A DNA stretch of 64,000 nucleotides from a bacterium D16-56 (GTDB taxonomy: Bacteria > Bacillota > Clostridia > Lachnospirales > Lachnospiraceae), in contig RAYY01000021.1 of NCBI GenBank assembly GCA_003611875.1, forward strand, positions 1 to 64,000, read 5' to 3'. Made by a program: the position numbers and the translations under genes. Under the pieces are notes generated by a model, which made no database searches, was not told the DNA's origin, and was given only the letters and a program-made list of their open reading frames with translations. Numbering within the stretch: the stretch's first letter is position 1; every line of letters begins with the position of its first letter. Below, one piece after another: positions 34,581 to 43,472 of this stretch.

Positions 34581-36716
34581 ATGTTTAAAAGCATGAAGCT
34601 GGCGCCGAAACTGGCACTGGCTATAGGCAGTATGCTGACGGTGATTCTGGTGATTTTAATCGGGATAACCGTTTCATTGTCCAGGTCCGCGATCTCGGCC
34701 TCTACCTACAGTGAGCTGACGGAAATATCCAAATCAAATTCGCAGCAGATTCAGAGGATTTTTGACGAGGCAGAATCCGTTGCCCAGAATATGCAGCATT
34801 ATTTGGAGCAGTCCTATCAATTAGTTGAAGATGATCCGTCCTGGGCAGTGGTTCCCTCTGTCCAGGAAGCAAGAGAGCTCTGTAAAAGCTCCATTTACAA
34901 TGAGGTGCTTACACCGATCAGCTACGATGTGGAGGTGTATCTTCGGGAGACTGCCCGCAGCACCGCCACATATAATGAAGATCTGGCAGGGGTGGGGGTG
35001 ATGTTTGAGCCGCATAAGTTTCAGAGCAATATGCGTGGTTATGCATTTTACATCAGTGAGGACAATGCTGACCAGGATATTCAGCCCTTTGGAGTCTATG
35101 AAGCCTATTCTCAGGAGAACTATTACAAGATGGCTGCTGAAGGAAAAAAGCCAGTTGTTACAGACCCCTATGAATATGAGGGCAGCACCATGGTGTCTTA
35201 CGCCTGCCCAGTGTTTCGCAATAACGACCTTACCGGAGTAGTGGTAGCAGATATTAAGGTCAGTAATTTTGATAAAGTAAATGCAGCCAACGAGCATTAT
35301 CCCAGTATGTATGCCACGATCTATAATGATGCAGGAAAAATCATTTATGACAGTGAGGATAAGAATGATATTGGAAGAATGCTTCAGGAATTTACCCCGG
35401 TAGCCTCCGAACTGAAGGCGATCCAGGATAAGATGGCAGAGGGGAATGCATTTCAGATAGAGACTACCCGGGAAGACGGAAGGAAGGTGTGTCGGTTTTT
35501 TACCCCTATCCGAGCCGCCGAGCAGACCTGGTGGTCTTTAACAGCCATCAGTTCAAGGGATATGGATGCTGCGGTGAGAGAAAATGTATTTTGGATGCTT
35601 TTGATTTCTGTGATTGCTCTCGTTATCATTATTCTTACCATTATTCTTGTGCTGCAAAAGATGCTGCGTCCTGTACAGGGGGTAGTGGATGCAGCCAGAA
35701 GCATTGCCGAGGGAAATCTGGACGTGCACTTTGAGGCAGCCAATGAGGACGAGATCGGCATACTTTCCCGGACCTTTGACGGAATGGCTGCAAACCTGAA
35801 TCGGATCGTAACCGATGTAAAATATGTATTAGGGGAGATGGCTGACGGGAATTTTGACGTGCAGACAAAAGCAGCGGACAGTTATGTGGGGGCATTTGAG
35901 GGAGTGCTTCATTCTGTGCGCAGGATGAACCAAAGACTGAGCGGCACTTTAAGCCAGATTGATAGTTCTGCTGATCAGGTATCGGCCGGGAGTGATCAGA
36001 TGTCAGCCGGAGCTCAGGCTTTGTCCCAAGGAGCCGTGGAGCAGGCTTCCTCCATCGAAGAACTGACCTCTGCTATTGAAAAAATCTTAGAGCAGGTGCA
36101 AAAGACTGCAGGCAATGCCTCAAAGGCCAGAGAGTGTTCCTTAACGTCCGGCGACGAGATCACGGTATGCAGCAATCAGATGCGTGACATGATGGAAGCC
36201 ATGGGAGAAATCGGCAAGAAGTCGGCAGAGATCGGCAATATTATCAAAACCATTGAGGATATTGCATTTCAGACCAATATTCTGGCCCTGAATGCTGCGG
36301 TGGAGGCAGCTCGGGCCGGCACGGCCGGTAAAGGCTTTGCAGTGGTGGCAGATGAGGTACGCAATCTTGCCAGCAAATCAGCTACTGCCTCCAACAGCAC
36401 TTCGGATCTGATCCAGGGTGCAGTGAGTGCAGTGGATAAAGGAACCCGGATTGCAAAAGAGACTGCAGATTCGCTTATGAAGGTGGTGGAAAGCACCCAG
36501 ACGGTTTCTGAAATCGTGGATCAGATCGCAGAGGCAGCGGCTGCCCAATCCGATTCCTTAGGACAGGTTACGGTAGGGATGAATCAGATCTCCAGCGTTG
36601 TCCATACCAACTCTGCCACGGCAGAGGAAAGCGCGGCAACCAGCCAGGAGCTTTCCAGCCAGGCGCAGATGCTGCGGAGCTTGGTAGGACAGTTTAGGCT
36701 GCGCAGAGATAAATAA
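34581..36716 (+). CDS. Methyl-accepting chemotaxis protein with dCache sensor
   Basis: 711 residues from ATG 34581 (GGGAGG five bases before); the upstream open frame runs through the promoter. TM1 at about 12-33, extracellular dCache-type domain (about 40-325, ending WWSLTAISS), TM2 near 338-358, HAMP, and a cytoplasmic signalling domain with the hairpin tip EDIAFQTNILALNAAVEAARAG near 560-580. It signals to CheA. The ligand cannot be inferred; Cache domains often bind amino or organic acids. Confidence 0.94.
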   Translation: MFKSMKLAPKLALAIGSMLTVILVILIGITVSLSRSAISASTYSELTEISKSNSQQIQRIFDEAESVAQNMQHYLEQSYQLVEDDPSWAVVPSVQEARELCKSSIYNEVLTPISYDVEVYLRETARSTATYNEDLAGVGVMFEPHKFQSNMRGYAFYISEDNADQDIQPFGVYEAYSQENYYKMAAEGKKPVVTDPYEYEGSTMVSYACPVFRNNDLTGVVVADIKVSNFDKVNAANEHYPSMYATIYNDAGKIIYDSEDKNDIGRMLQEFTPVASELKAIQDKMAEGNAFQIETTREDGRKVCRFFTPIRAAEQTWWSLTAISSRDMDAAVRENVFWMLLISVIALVIIILTIILVLQKMLRPVQGVVDAARSIAEGNLDVHFEAANEDEIGILSRTFDGMAANLNRIVTDVKYVLGEMADGNFDVQTKAADSYVGAFEGVLHSVRRMNQRLSGTLSQIDSSADQVSAGSDQMSAGAQALSQGAVEQASSIEELTSAIEKILEQVQKTAGNASKARECSLTSGDEITVCSNQMRDMMEAMGEIGKKSAEIGNIIKTIEDIAFQTNILALNAAVEAARAGTAGKGFAVVADEVRNLASKSATASNSTSDLIQGAVSAVDKGTRIAKETADSLMKVVESTQTVSEIVDQIAEAAAAQSDSLGQVTVGMNQISSVVHTNSATAEESAATSQELSSQAQMLRSLVGQFRLRRDK

Positions 36717-36724
36717 ATTCTGGC

Positions 36725-36753
36725 TTGCGAAAACCTTGTACCTATGGTAAGAT
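36725..36753 (+). promoter_or_regulatory. Promoter for the small membrane protein and alaS
   Basis: TTGCGA at 36725-36730, 17-bp spacer, TAAGAT at 36748-36753. Confidence 0.55.
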
Positions 36754-36808
36754 ACAAGGATGGAAACAAATGTTTTGATTTATAATATCGTCGGAGGTAT
36801 AACGGATC

Positions 36809-36952
36809 ATGATGCAGGTTGCAGGAAGTTTGATAACGTATGGATTAAAGGTGGTGATTTTTGCGGTGATTGCCTATGCCGGGATCATCGGAGGCAAAAA
36901 ATTAAGAGATAAAAAGGATGCCGAGAAGGCTGTAGATAGCCAGGGCAGATAG
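36809..36952 (+). CDS. 47-residue single-TM protein before alaS
   Basis: ATG 36809 (or 36812) with GGAGG at 36793-36797, stop TAG 36950-36952. Residues about 5-28 form one hydrophobic helix, followed by GGKKLRDKKDAEKAVD, a charged cytoplasmic tail. It has its own promoter and sits 17 bases before alaS, so co-transcription is likely. I do not recognise a function. Ribosome site, hydrophobic pattern and position support a real gene. Confidence 0.65.
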   Translation: MMQVAGSLITYGLKVVIFAVIAYAGIIGGKKLRDKKDAEKAVDSQGR

Positions 36953-36969
36953 TGCGGAGGACATAAGAC

Positions 36970-39612
36970 GTGAAAAAGTACGGCGTAAATGAATTGAGAA
37001 GAATGTTTCTGGAGTTTTTTGAGAGCAAGGGACATCTGGTGCATAAGAGTTATTCCCTGGTGCCTCATAATGACAACAGCCTGCTGTTGATCAACTCCGG
37101 GATGGCGCCTTTAAAGCCATATTTTACAGGACAGGAGATTCCGCCACGAAGACGGATGGCCACATGCCAGAAGTGCATACGGACCGGCGACATTGACAAT
37201 ATCGGCAAGACGGCGCGGCATGGGACTTTTTTCGAAATGCTGGGTAATTTTTCATTTGGGGATTATTTTAAGGATGAGGCGATTCACTGGTCCTGGGAAT
37301 TTTTGACAGAGGTGGTCGGGCTTTCTCCGGATCGTCTGTATCCGTCCATCTATCTGGAGGACGACGAGGCTTTTGAGATTTGGAATAAGAAGATCGGTAT
37401 TCCAGCAGAACGGATTTTCCGTTTCGGCAAGGAGGACAACTTCTGGGAACACGGAGCCGGCCCCTGCGGTCCCTGCTCCGAGATCTATTATGACCGAGGC
37501 GAGCGGTATGGCTGCGGCAAGCCTGGCTGTACGGTGGGCTGTGACTGTGACCGGTATATTGAGGTTTGGAACAATGTATTCACACAGTTTGAGAATGACG
37601 GGCATGGCAATTACACAGAGCTGATTCAGAAAAATATTGATACTGGTATGGGACTGGAGCGTCTGGCTGTTGTGGTGCAGGATGTGGACTCTCTGTTTAC
37701 TGTGGACACCAATAAGGCTCTTTTGGATGCCGTCTGTGCCATGGCCCACACGGAATATCTGGCAGATGAAAAGAAGGATGTGTCTCTGCGTATTATTGCG
37801 GACCATGTGAAATCCTGCACCTTTATGATCTCAGACGGCATTATGCCCTCCAATGAAGGCAGGGGCTATGTGTTGCGCCGTCTGCTGCGCCGTGCGGCCC
37901 GCCACGGTAGGCTTCTTGGGATCAAAGGAAGATTCATGGCACAGCTCTCTGAGACGGTAATTTCCCTTTCCAAAGACGGTTATCCGGAGCTGGAGGAGAA
38001 AAGGGTGATGATCCTGAAGGTCCTGACCGAGGAGGAGGAAAAGTTTAACCGTACCATTGACCAGGGTCTTTCGATTCTGGCGGAAATGGAAGGGGCCATG
38101 TCTAAGAAGGGCGAGACCGTGCTTTCCGGAAAAGATGCCTTTAAGCTGTATGATACCTATGGCTTTCCCCTGGATCTGACCATTGAGCTTTTGCAGGAAA
38201 GGCATATGACCGTGGATGAGGACGGTTTTGCAAGGGCAATGGAGGAACAGAGAAAGAAAGCCCAGGAGGCCAGAAAGACTACCAACTACATGGGAGCGGA
38301 TGTGACGGTCTATCAGTCCATCCCTGCTGAGATTACCAGCAGCTTTGTGGGCTATGACCGATTGGTTCACAGTTCCAGGATCACGGTGCTGACTACCGAA
38401 TCTGAGCTGGTAGAGGCGTTGACAGACGGACAGAGGGGTACGATTCTGGTGGAAGAGACGCCTTTTTACGGCACCATGGGCGGTCAGACCGGCGACACTG
38501 GTGTGATGGAAAGCGGAAACGGCAGTTTTGTTGTGGAGGACACCATTCACCTTTTGGGCGGCAAGATCGGACATGTAGGCCGGATGGCTTCCGGAATGTT
38601 TACAGTAGGAGAGACCGTTGAACTGAAGGTGGGAGCGCAGGCGCGCCGGTCTACGGAAAAAAATCACAGTGCCACCCATCTTCTTCAAAAGGCTTTGCGG
38701 ATGGTATTAGGAGAGCATGTAGAGCAGGCAGGATCCTTAGTGACTCCGGACCGGCTCCGGTTTGACTTTACCCATTTTTCTGCCATGACCAGGGATGAGA
38801 TCAGGAAAGTGGAGGATTTGGTAAACAAAGAAATCCAGGAGAGCCTGGATGTGACCACGCAGGAGATGAGTCTGGATGAAGCGAAGAAAACAGGCGCTAT
38901 GGCGCTTTTTGGCGAAAAATATGGCGAGACGGTACGTGTGGTCAAAATGGGCGATTTCTCTACAGAGCTTTGCGGCGGTACTCATGTGGCTCATACTGGC
39001 CAGATTCACGCATTTAAGATCCTGTCTGAGGCCGGCATTGCGGCCAATGTCCGCAGAATCGAAGCGCTGACCGGTGAAGGGCTGATGGCCTACTATCAGA
39101 AAACAGAAGATGATCTTCATCAGGCAGCCAAGGCAGCCAAGACCACCCCGGCAGAGCTGAAGGCCCGGATTCAGGCTATGACAGAGGAGCTGCGGGCGCT
39201 CCATTCGGAGAATGAGAAGCTGAAGGCTCGTCTTGCCAAGGATTCCTTAGGGGATGTTATGGATCGGGTTCGGGAGATCAACGGCATTAAGGTGCTTGCG
39301 GCCAAGGTCAGCGATGCAGATATGAACGGTCTCCGCAGCTTGGGCGATCAGCTGAAGGAAAAGCTGGGTGAGGGTGTGATTGTCCTGGCCTCTGCATCAG
39401 AGGGGAAGGTCAGTCTGATGGCCACAGCTACTGAACAGGCTCAAAAGAAAGGAGCCCATGCCGGGAACCTGATCAAGGCCGTTGCCGGTCTGGTAGGAGG
39501 AGGAGGCGGCGGCCGGCCCAATATGGCTCAGGCCGGCGGCAAGAATCCGGCCGGAATCGACGTAGCCTTGGAGAAGGTATATGAAGCGGCAGCAGATCAG
39601 ATTAAGGGCTGA
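36970..39612 (+). CDS. alaS: Alanyl-tRNA synthetase
   Basis: 880 residues from GTG 36970 with GGAGG nine bases upstream. Class II catalytic domain (starts ELRRMFLEFFESKGHL; RRMATCQKCIRTGDIDNIG), anticodon-side helices, editing domain with HSATH near 566 and CGGTH near 668, coiled coil, then a glycine-rich C-Ala domain. It charges tRNA-Ala and clears mischarged Ser and Gly. Confidence 0.98.
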   Translation: MKKYGVNELRRMFLEFFESKGHLVHKSYSLVPHNDNSLLLINSGMAPLKPYFTGQEIPPRRRMATCQKCIRTGDIDNIGKTARHGTFFEMLGNFSFGDYFKDEAIHWSWEFLTEVVGLSPDRLYPSIYLEDDEAFEIWNKKIGIPAERIFRFGKEDNFWEHGAGPCGPCSEIYYDRGERYGCGKPGCTVGCDCDRYIEVWNNVFTQFENDGHGNYTELIQKNIDTGMGLERLAVVVQDVDSLFTVDTNKALLDAVCAMAHTEYLADEKKDVSLRIIADHVKSCTFMISDGIMPSNEGRGYVLRRLLRRAARHGRLLGIKGRFMAQLSETVISLSKDGYPELEEKRVMILKVLTEEEEKFNRTIDQGLSILAEMEGAMSKKGETVLSGKDAFKLYDTYGFPLDLTIELLQERHMTVDEDGFARAMEEQRKKAQEARKTTNYMGADVTVYQSIPAEITSSFVGYDRLVHSSRITVLTTESELVEALTDGQRGTILVEETPFYGTMGGQTGDTGVMESGNGSFVVEDTIHLLGGKIGHVGRMASGMFTVGETVELKVGAQARRSTEKNHSATHLLQKALRMVLGEHVEQAGSLVTPDRLRFDFTHFSAMTRDEIRKVEDLVNKEIQESLDVTTQEMSLDEAKKTGAMALFGEKYGETVRVVKMGDFSTELCGGTHVAHTGQIHAFKILSEAGIAANVRRIEALTGEGLMAYYQKTEDDLHQAAKAAKTTPAELKARIQAMTEELRALHSENEKLKARLAKDSLGDVMDRVREINGIKVLAAKVSDADMNGLRSLGDQLKEKLGEGVIVLASASEGKVSLMATATEQAQKKGAHAGNLIKAVAGLVGGGGGGRPNMAQAGGKNPAGIDVALEKVYEAAADQIKG

Positions 39613-39762
39613 GGAACCGTCCTAAGGGAGTGTTCTTAGGCTTCCTTGGGATCTGCGCAGCGATTTGCCGGAGTGAGAACAGCAAGTCTTGGATAACTGT
39701 TCTGAGGGTATTGAAACATCTGCAGGCGGGCAACAAATTTCCCCAGGTTTTGCAAAAAATAG

Positions 39763-39790
39763 TTGACGAATACAGATTTTATGTTATAAT
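39763..39790 (+). promoter_or_regulatory. Promoter of rpsU
   Basis: TTGACG at 39763-39768, 16-bp spacer, TATAAT at 39785-39790. The 254-base gap after alaS has otherwise only a short CCTAAG/CTTAGG hairpin near 39623-39643. Confidence 0.8.
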
Positions 39791-39866
39791 TTAAGCAGTG
39801 CGAATAAATACCCAAACAGTTGTATTATGCACAAGTACACAACTGGAGGGAGGTTAGGTGTGAGCG

Positions 39867-40043
39867 ATGTCGAACGTAATCGTTAAAGAAAACGAAAGCC
39901 TGGACAGTGCATTGCGCAGATTCAAAAGAAACTGTGCAAAGGCAGGGATTCAGCAAGAGATTCGTAAAAGAGAGCATTACGAGAAGCCAAGCGTCAGACG
40001 TAAGAAAAAGTCTGAAGCCGCAAGAAAACGTAAATTTAATTAA
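39867..40043 (+). CDS. rpsU: 30S ribosomal protein S21
   Basis: 58 residues: [20 protein letters not shown], then an Arg/Lys-rich tail ending RKRKFN. Upstream sequence GGAGGGAGG...TAGGTG offers strong ribosome binding. S21 helps start translation on the small subunit. It has its own promoter and terminator. Confidence 0.97.
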   Translation: MSNVIVKENESLDSALRRFKRNCAKAGIQQEIRKREHYEKPSVRRKKKSEAARKRKFN

Positions 40044-40050
40044 GCGTTTC

Positions 40051-40085
40051 AAAATCCTCAGTCATAAGGCTGAGGATTTTTTCGT
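40051..40085 (+). terminator. Terminator after rpsU
   Basis: AAAATCCTCAG (40051-40061), 8-base loop, CTGAGGATTTT (40070-40080) followed by T's. The stem also carries elements of a likely sigma-E promoter for yqfC. Confidence 0.9.
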
Positions 40086-40090
40086 ACAAT
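40062..40090 (+). promoter_or_regulatory. Likely sigma-E promoter of yqfC
   Basis: TCATAAG (40062-40068), 14-bp spacer, CGTACAAT (40083-40090). This matches 5 of 7 and 7 of 8 bases of the sigma-E consensus. It overlaps the rpsU terminator. Start site near 40097. Confidence 0.55.
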
Positions 40091-40111
40091 AATAGTAATT
40101 ACCGGAGCAGG

Positions 40112-40390
40112 ATGGGGCCTTTGTTTGAGCAGATGAAAATTGCGGCGGCAGACAATCTAAAGCTGCCCAAGGATGTGGTTCTGGGGGAGGTGCTGGTGTC
40201 ATTTATCGGACGGACCAGCGTGATCGTGGAGAACTACAGGGGAATCTTGATTTATGATGACCAGACCGTAAAGCTGCAGGCAAAGAACTGTAAGCTGCAG
40301 TTTAGAGGAAAACGGCTTCATATTGATTATTATAACCATGATGAGATGAAGATCAGCGGGCTGATTCAGTCCATGGAGTTTGGAGATTAA
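40112..40390 (+). CDS. yqfC: Sporulation protein YqfC (YabP/YqfC family)
   Basis: 92 residues: KLPKDVVLGEVLVSFIGRTSVIVENYRGILIYDD, typical of the YabP/YqfC beta-rich family. Made in the mother cell under sigma-E in Bacillus. Normally followed directly by yqfD; here a 166-bp palindromic element intervenes right after the stop. Confidence 0.9.
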   Translation: MGPLFEQMKIAAADNLKLPKDVVLGEVLVSFIGRTSVIVENYRGILIYDDQTVKLQAKNCKLQFRGKRLHIDYYNHDEMKISGLIQSMEFGD

Positions 40391-40557
40391 ACTAGTACTC
40401 CATCCGGCCAGTAACTGCACTTTCAGTACCGCCTATTTTGCCATCTGCTGCGTTGTCGTTAGTCAACGATGCCACCGCATCGCCTCCCTCCTCCGCCTTG
40501 CAGACTGACAAAATATCCGGCACTGGCAGTGCAATTTCTGGCCGGATGGAGCACTAG
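40391..40557. mobile_element. Palindromic MITE-like element with ATTAA flanks
   Basis: The ends are long imperfect inverted repeats: left ACTAGTACTCCATCCGGCC..., right its near-complement ...GGCCGGATGGAGCACTAG. The pairing continues inward (CCAGTAA/TTTCTGG, TATTTTG/CAAAATA). The centre holds CGTTAGTCAACG and GATGC-CACC-GCATC stems. ATTAA sits on both sides (40386-40390 and 40558-40562), compatible with a 5-bp target duplication that includes the yqfC stop. It encodes nothing. Confidence 0.7.
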
Positions 40558-40630
40558 ATTAAGAATACTTTTGGGTTAACAATACTTTGAAAGAATGAAA
40601 CCGAAAAAGGCAGAAATGGAGTGAATCAGG

Positions 40631-41905
40631 TTGATAGAGGTCTTAAAGCATTATTTAGGAGGTTATCTCCGTGTCAGACTTCGCGGGTTTTCCCCGGAAA
40701 GATTCTTAAACCTTTGCATGGCAAAGCAGATTGTGATCTGGGATTTAAGATACCAGGAGGACAGCTATCAGTTTTTGATTACCGTAAGGGATTTTCGCCG
40801 GGTGCGTCCTCTGGTTCATAAGGCACAGGTGCGGCTTCGAATTTTGGGAAGATATGGACTTCCCTTTTTTTTATATCGTAACCGGCAAAGGAAGCTGTAT
40901 GCCATGGGGGTAGGAGCTTTTTTTCTGGTGCTTCTGGTAATGTCCCAATTTATATGGGACATTACCATTGAGGGGAATTATCGGTTTACGGATGATATGC
41001 TTCTCCATTATCTGGATACCCAGGAGATCCGATATGGAAGAAGAAAGAAAGGGATTGACTGCAGTGGCTTAGAGGAGTCGATCCGCAGCCAATATCCGGA
41101 GATCATATGGGTTTCAGCAAGGATTTCCGGCACTCGCCTGATGATTAAGATTAAGGAAAATGAGGTTATGGGAACCATTCCTTCCAAGGAAAACCATCCA
41201 AGAGACCTAGTGGCCGAAAAGCCGGGCAAAATAACCCGGATGGTGGTCCGAAGAGGAAAGGCTCAGGTAAACGTGGGGGATACTGTGGAGGAAGGTCAGG
41301 TATTGGTCAGCGGAATTGTGCCGATCTATAATGATGCAGAGGAGTTGGTGAGAGAGCAGCTTGTGCGGGCAGATGCAGATATTTATGCAGAGACAGAGGC
41401 TCAATATCAAGAGCTTGTGCCCTTTCTGGCAGTGAAGAGAATCGATACTGGGAAGAACCGGACCGGGCTGCGGCTGCGGCTGGGAGGCATTTCCTTTCTC
41501 TGGATGCTGCCGGCATTAGGAGAAAATCCATGGGAAATTACCTCTAAGAGCAGTCAGGCTGCGATTCTGGGAGATTTCTATCTGCCGGTCTGGGTAGATC
41601 ACATTCAGGCCAGGGAATACCAGATTTATGAGCATTTTCTGACAAAAGAGGAGCTGGAAGGGGAAAAAAATGCCATTCATCAGAAAAGAATCGAAAATTT
41701 TACGGAAAAGGGGGTACAAATTCTCGAAAATAGTGTTAAAATAAGTAATAAGGATTCTGGGTGGGAGGTTTGGGGAAGCTTTCTTTTGGAAGAAAAGATC
41801 GGGGTGGGAAGAAAGCTGGAGCAGACTATAATAGAAGAACCACCATTAACAAACAGTGAGGAGGAGAATGAGCGACAGGATGAGCGTAGTGGAGACAATC
41901 ATTGA
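40631..41905 (+). CDS. yqfD: Sporulation protein YqfD
   Basis: 424 residues from TTG 40631 with GGAGTGA seven bases upstream. One membrane helix near 92-110, then ITIEGNYRFTDDMLLHYL and a long extracytoplasmic region, as in the YqfD family (sigma-E regulon). Its 3-prime end overlaps the phoH start by 38 bases. Confidence 0.92.
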   Translation: MIEVLKHYLGGYLRVRLRGFSPERFLNLCMAKQIVIWDLRYQEDSYQFLITVRDFRRVRPLVHKAQVRLRILGRYGLPFFLYRNRQRKLYAMGVGAFFLVLLVMSQFIWDITIEGNYRFTDDMLLHYLDTQEIRYGRRKKGIDCSGLEESIRSQYPEIIWVSARISGTRLMIKIKENEVMGTIPSKENHPRDLVAEKPGKITRMVVRRGKAQVNVGDTVEEGQVLVSGIVPIYNDAEELVREQLVRADADIYAETEAQYQELVPFLAVKRIDTGKNRTGLRLRLGGISFLWMLPALGENPWEITSKSSQAAILGDFYLPVWVDHIQAREYQIYEHFLTKEELEGEKNAIHQKRIENFTEKGVQILENSVKISNKDSGWEVWGSFLLEEKIGVGRKLEQTIIEEPPLTNSEEENERQDERSGDNH

Positions 41906-42899
41906 TATCCCCATTGAGCATGAACGGAACGTATGCGGTCAGTTTGATCAGTACTTAAAGAAGATTGAGAGAACCTTGCGGGTGACGATTGTGGCGCGGG
42001 ACGGGGCCATTAAGCTGATCGGGCCGGAGGGGATGCTGCAGAAGGCCAAAAGCGTGTTCAACAACTTAGTGGAGCTGTCCAAACGAGGAAATGAGATTAC
42101 AGAACAAAATGTAGATTATGCCTTGTCCCTTTCTTTTACTGATTCCGATCATGAGATTCTTGAGATTGACAAGGACATTATCTGCCGTACTATTAACGGA
42201 AAGCCGGTAAAGCCCAAGACCTTGGGACAGAAGCAGTATGTGGATGCCATACGGAAAAAGATGATCGTGTTCGGCGTAGGCCCTGCAGGAACCGGGAAAA
42301 CATATCTTGCCATGGCCATGGCGATTCAGGCTTTTAAAAACAGTGAGGTTAATCGGATCATACTGACGCGGCCTGCGATTGAGGCGGGAGAAAAGCTGGG
42401 ATTTCTGCCTGGAGATCTTCAGAGCAAGATTGACCCTTATCTGCGGCCTCTTTATGATGCCCTGTATCAGATTATGGGAGCAGAGAGCTTTCTTCATAAC
42501 TCGGAAAAAGGGCTGATTGAGGTAGCGCCTCTGGCCTATATGAGAGGGCGTACCTTGGATAATGCTTATATTATCCTGGATGAGGCGCAGAATACTACAC
42601 CGGCTCAGATGAAGATGTTTCTGACCCGGATCGGTTTTGGCTCTAAGGTGGTGATTACCGGAGATAAGACCCAGAAGGATCTGCCGGGCGGAGCAGCGTC
42701 CGGCCTGGATGTGGCGATGCGTGTTTTGCAGAGAATCGAGGATATTGGATTCTGCAATCTGACCAGTGCAGATGTGGTGCGTCATCCCTTGGTGCAGAAG
42801 ATCGTGCAGGCATATGATTCTTACGAGAAGAAGGAGGAGCGGGGGGACAAGCCGGATAAGGACAGAAAGCGGCATGTAAGGCAAAGAGGGAAAGGCTGA
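41868..42899 (+). CDS. phoH: PhoH-like ATPase
   Basis: 343 residues from ATG 41868 (GAGGAGGAG directly upstream); ATG 41880 is an alternative. KH-like N-terminus, then Walker A GVGPAGTGKTYLA near 135 and Walker B YIILDEAQNTT near 232. An RNA-linked ATPase usually beside ybeY, as here. Confidence 0.94.
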   Translation: MSDRMSVVETIIDIPIEHERNVCGQFDQYLKKIERTLRVTIVARDGAIKLIGPEGMLQKAKSVFNNLVELSKRGNEITEQNVDYALSLSFTDSDHEILEIDKDIICRTINGKPVKPKTLGQKQYVDAIRKKMIVFGVGPAGTGKTYLAMAMAIQAFKNSEVNRIILTRPAIEAGEKLGFLPGDLQSKIDPYLRPLYDALYQIMGAESFLHNSEKGLIEVAPLAYMRGRTLDNAYIILDEAQNTTPAQMKMFLTRIGFGSKVVITGDKTQKDLPGGAASGLDVAMRVLQRIEDIGFCNLTSADVVRHPLVQKIVQAYDSYEKKEERGDKPDKDRKRHVRQRGKG

Positions 42900-42974
42900 G
42901 AGGATTCAAGAAAATAAAAATACAGGAAAACGAAAATACGTAAAATAGAAAATACAGGAGAAAAGGGGAAGGGA

Positions 42975-43472
42975 ATGACAATTCAGATTGAATATGAGAC
43001 GGAAAAGCAGCTTGAGATTCCTTATGAGCAGATTGTTCGGGATATTATTCCGGCAGTTTTGGAGTATGAAAACTGTCCCTATGAGGCAGAGGTGAATCTT
43101 CTGTTTACGGACAATGAGGCCATTCGGGAGATGAACCGGGATTACCGTCAGGTAGATGCTCCTACGGATGTTTTGTCATTTCCCATGATTGAGTTTGACA
43201 GAGAATCGGATTTCAGCCATGTGGAGGACTGTGTGGAGGATTGTTTTAATCCGGAGACAGGCGAGCTGCTTTTAGGGGACATTGTGATCTCGGTGGAAAA
43301 GGTGGCAGATCAGGCCGAGCAGTACGGACATTCCCAGACCCGGGAGCTGGCATTTCTGGTTGCCCACAGTATGCTGCATTTATGCGGTTATGACCACATG
43401 GAGGATGAAGAACGGGAAAGGATGGAGAAAAGGCAGCGACAAATTTTGTCAGGGAAAGGATACAGCCGATGA
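42975..43472 (+). CDS. ybeY: Endoribonuclease YbeY (rRNA maturation)
   Basis: 165 residues. Zinc motif HSMLHLCGYDH near 135-145. It matures the 16S 3-prime end and takes part in ribosome quality control. The spacer from phoH is A-rich with short duplications. Its stop overlaps the next ATG (ATGA). Confidence 0.96.
   Translation: MTIQIEYETEKQLEIPYEQIVRDIIPAVLEYENCPYEAEVNLLFTDNEAIREMNRDYRQVDAPTDVLSFPMIEFDRESDFSHVEDCVEDCFNPETGELLLGDIVISVEKVADQAEQYGHSQTRELAFLVAHSMLHLCGYDHMEDEERERMEKRQRQILSGKGYSR

Noticed and set aside
37831-38688. 285-codon minus-strand open frame inside alaS
   Set aside because: Shadow of a strongly conserved coding sequence.
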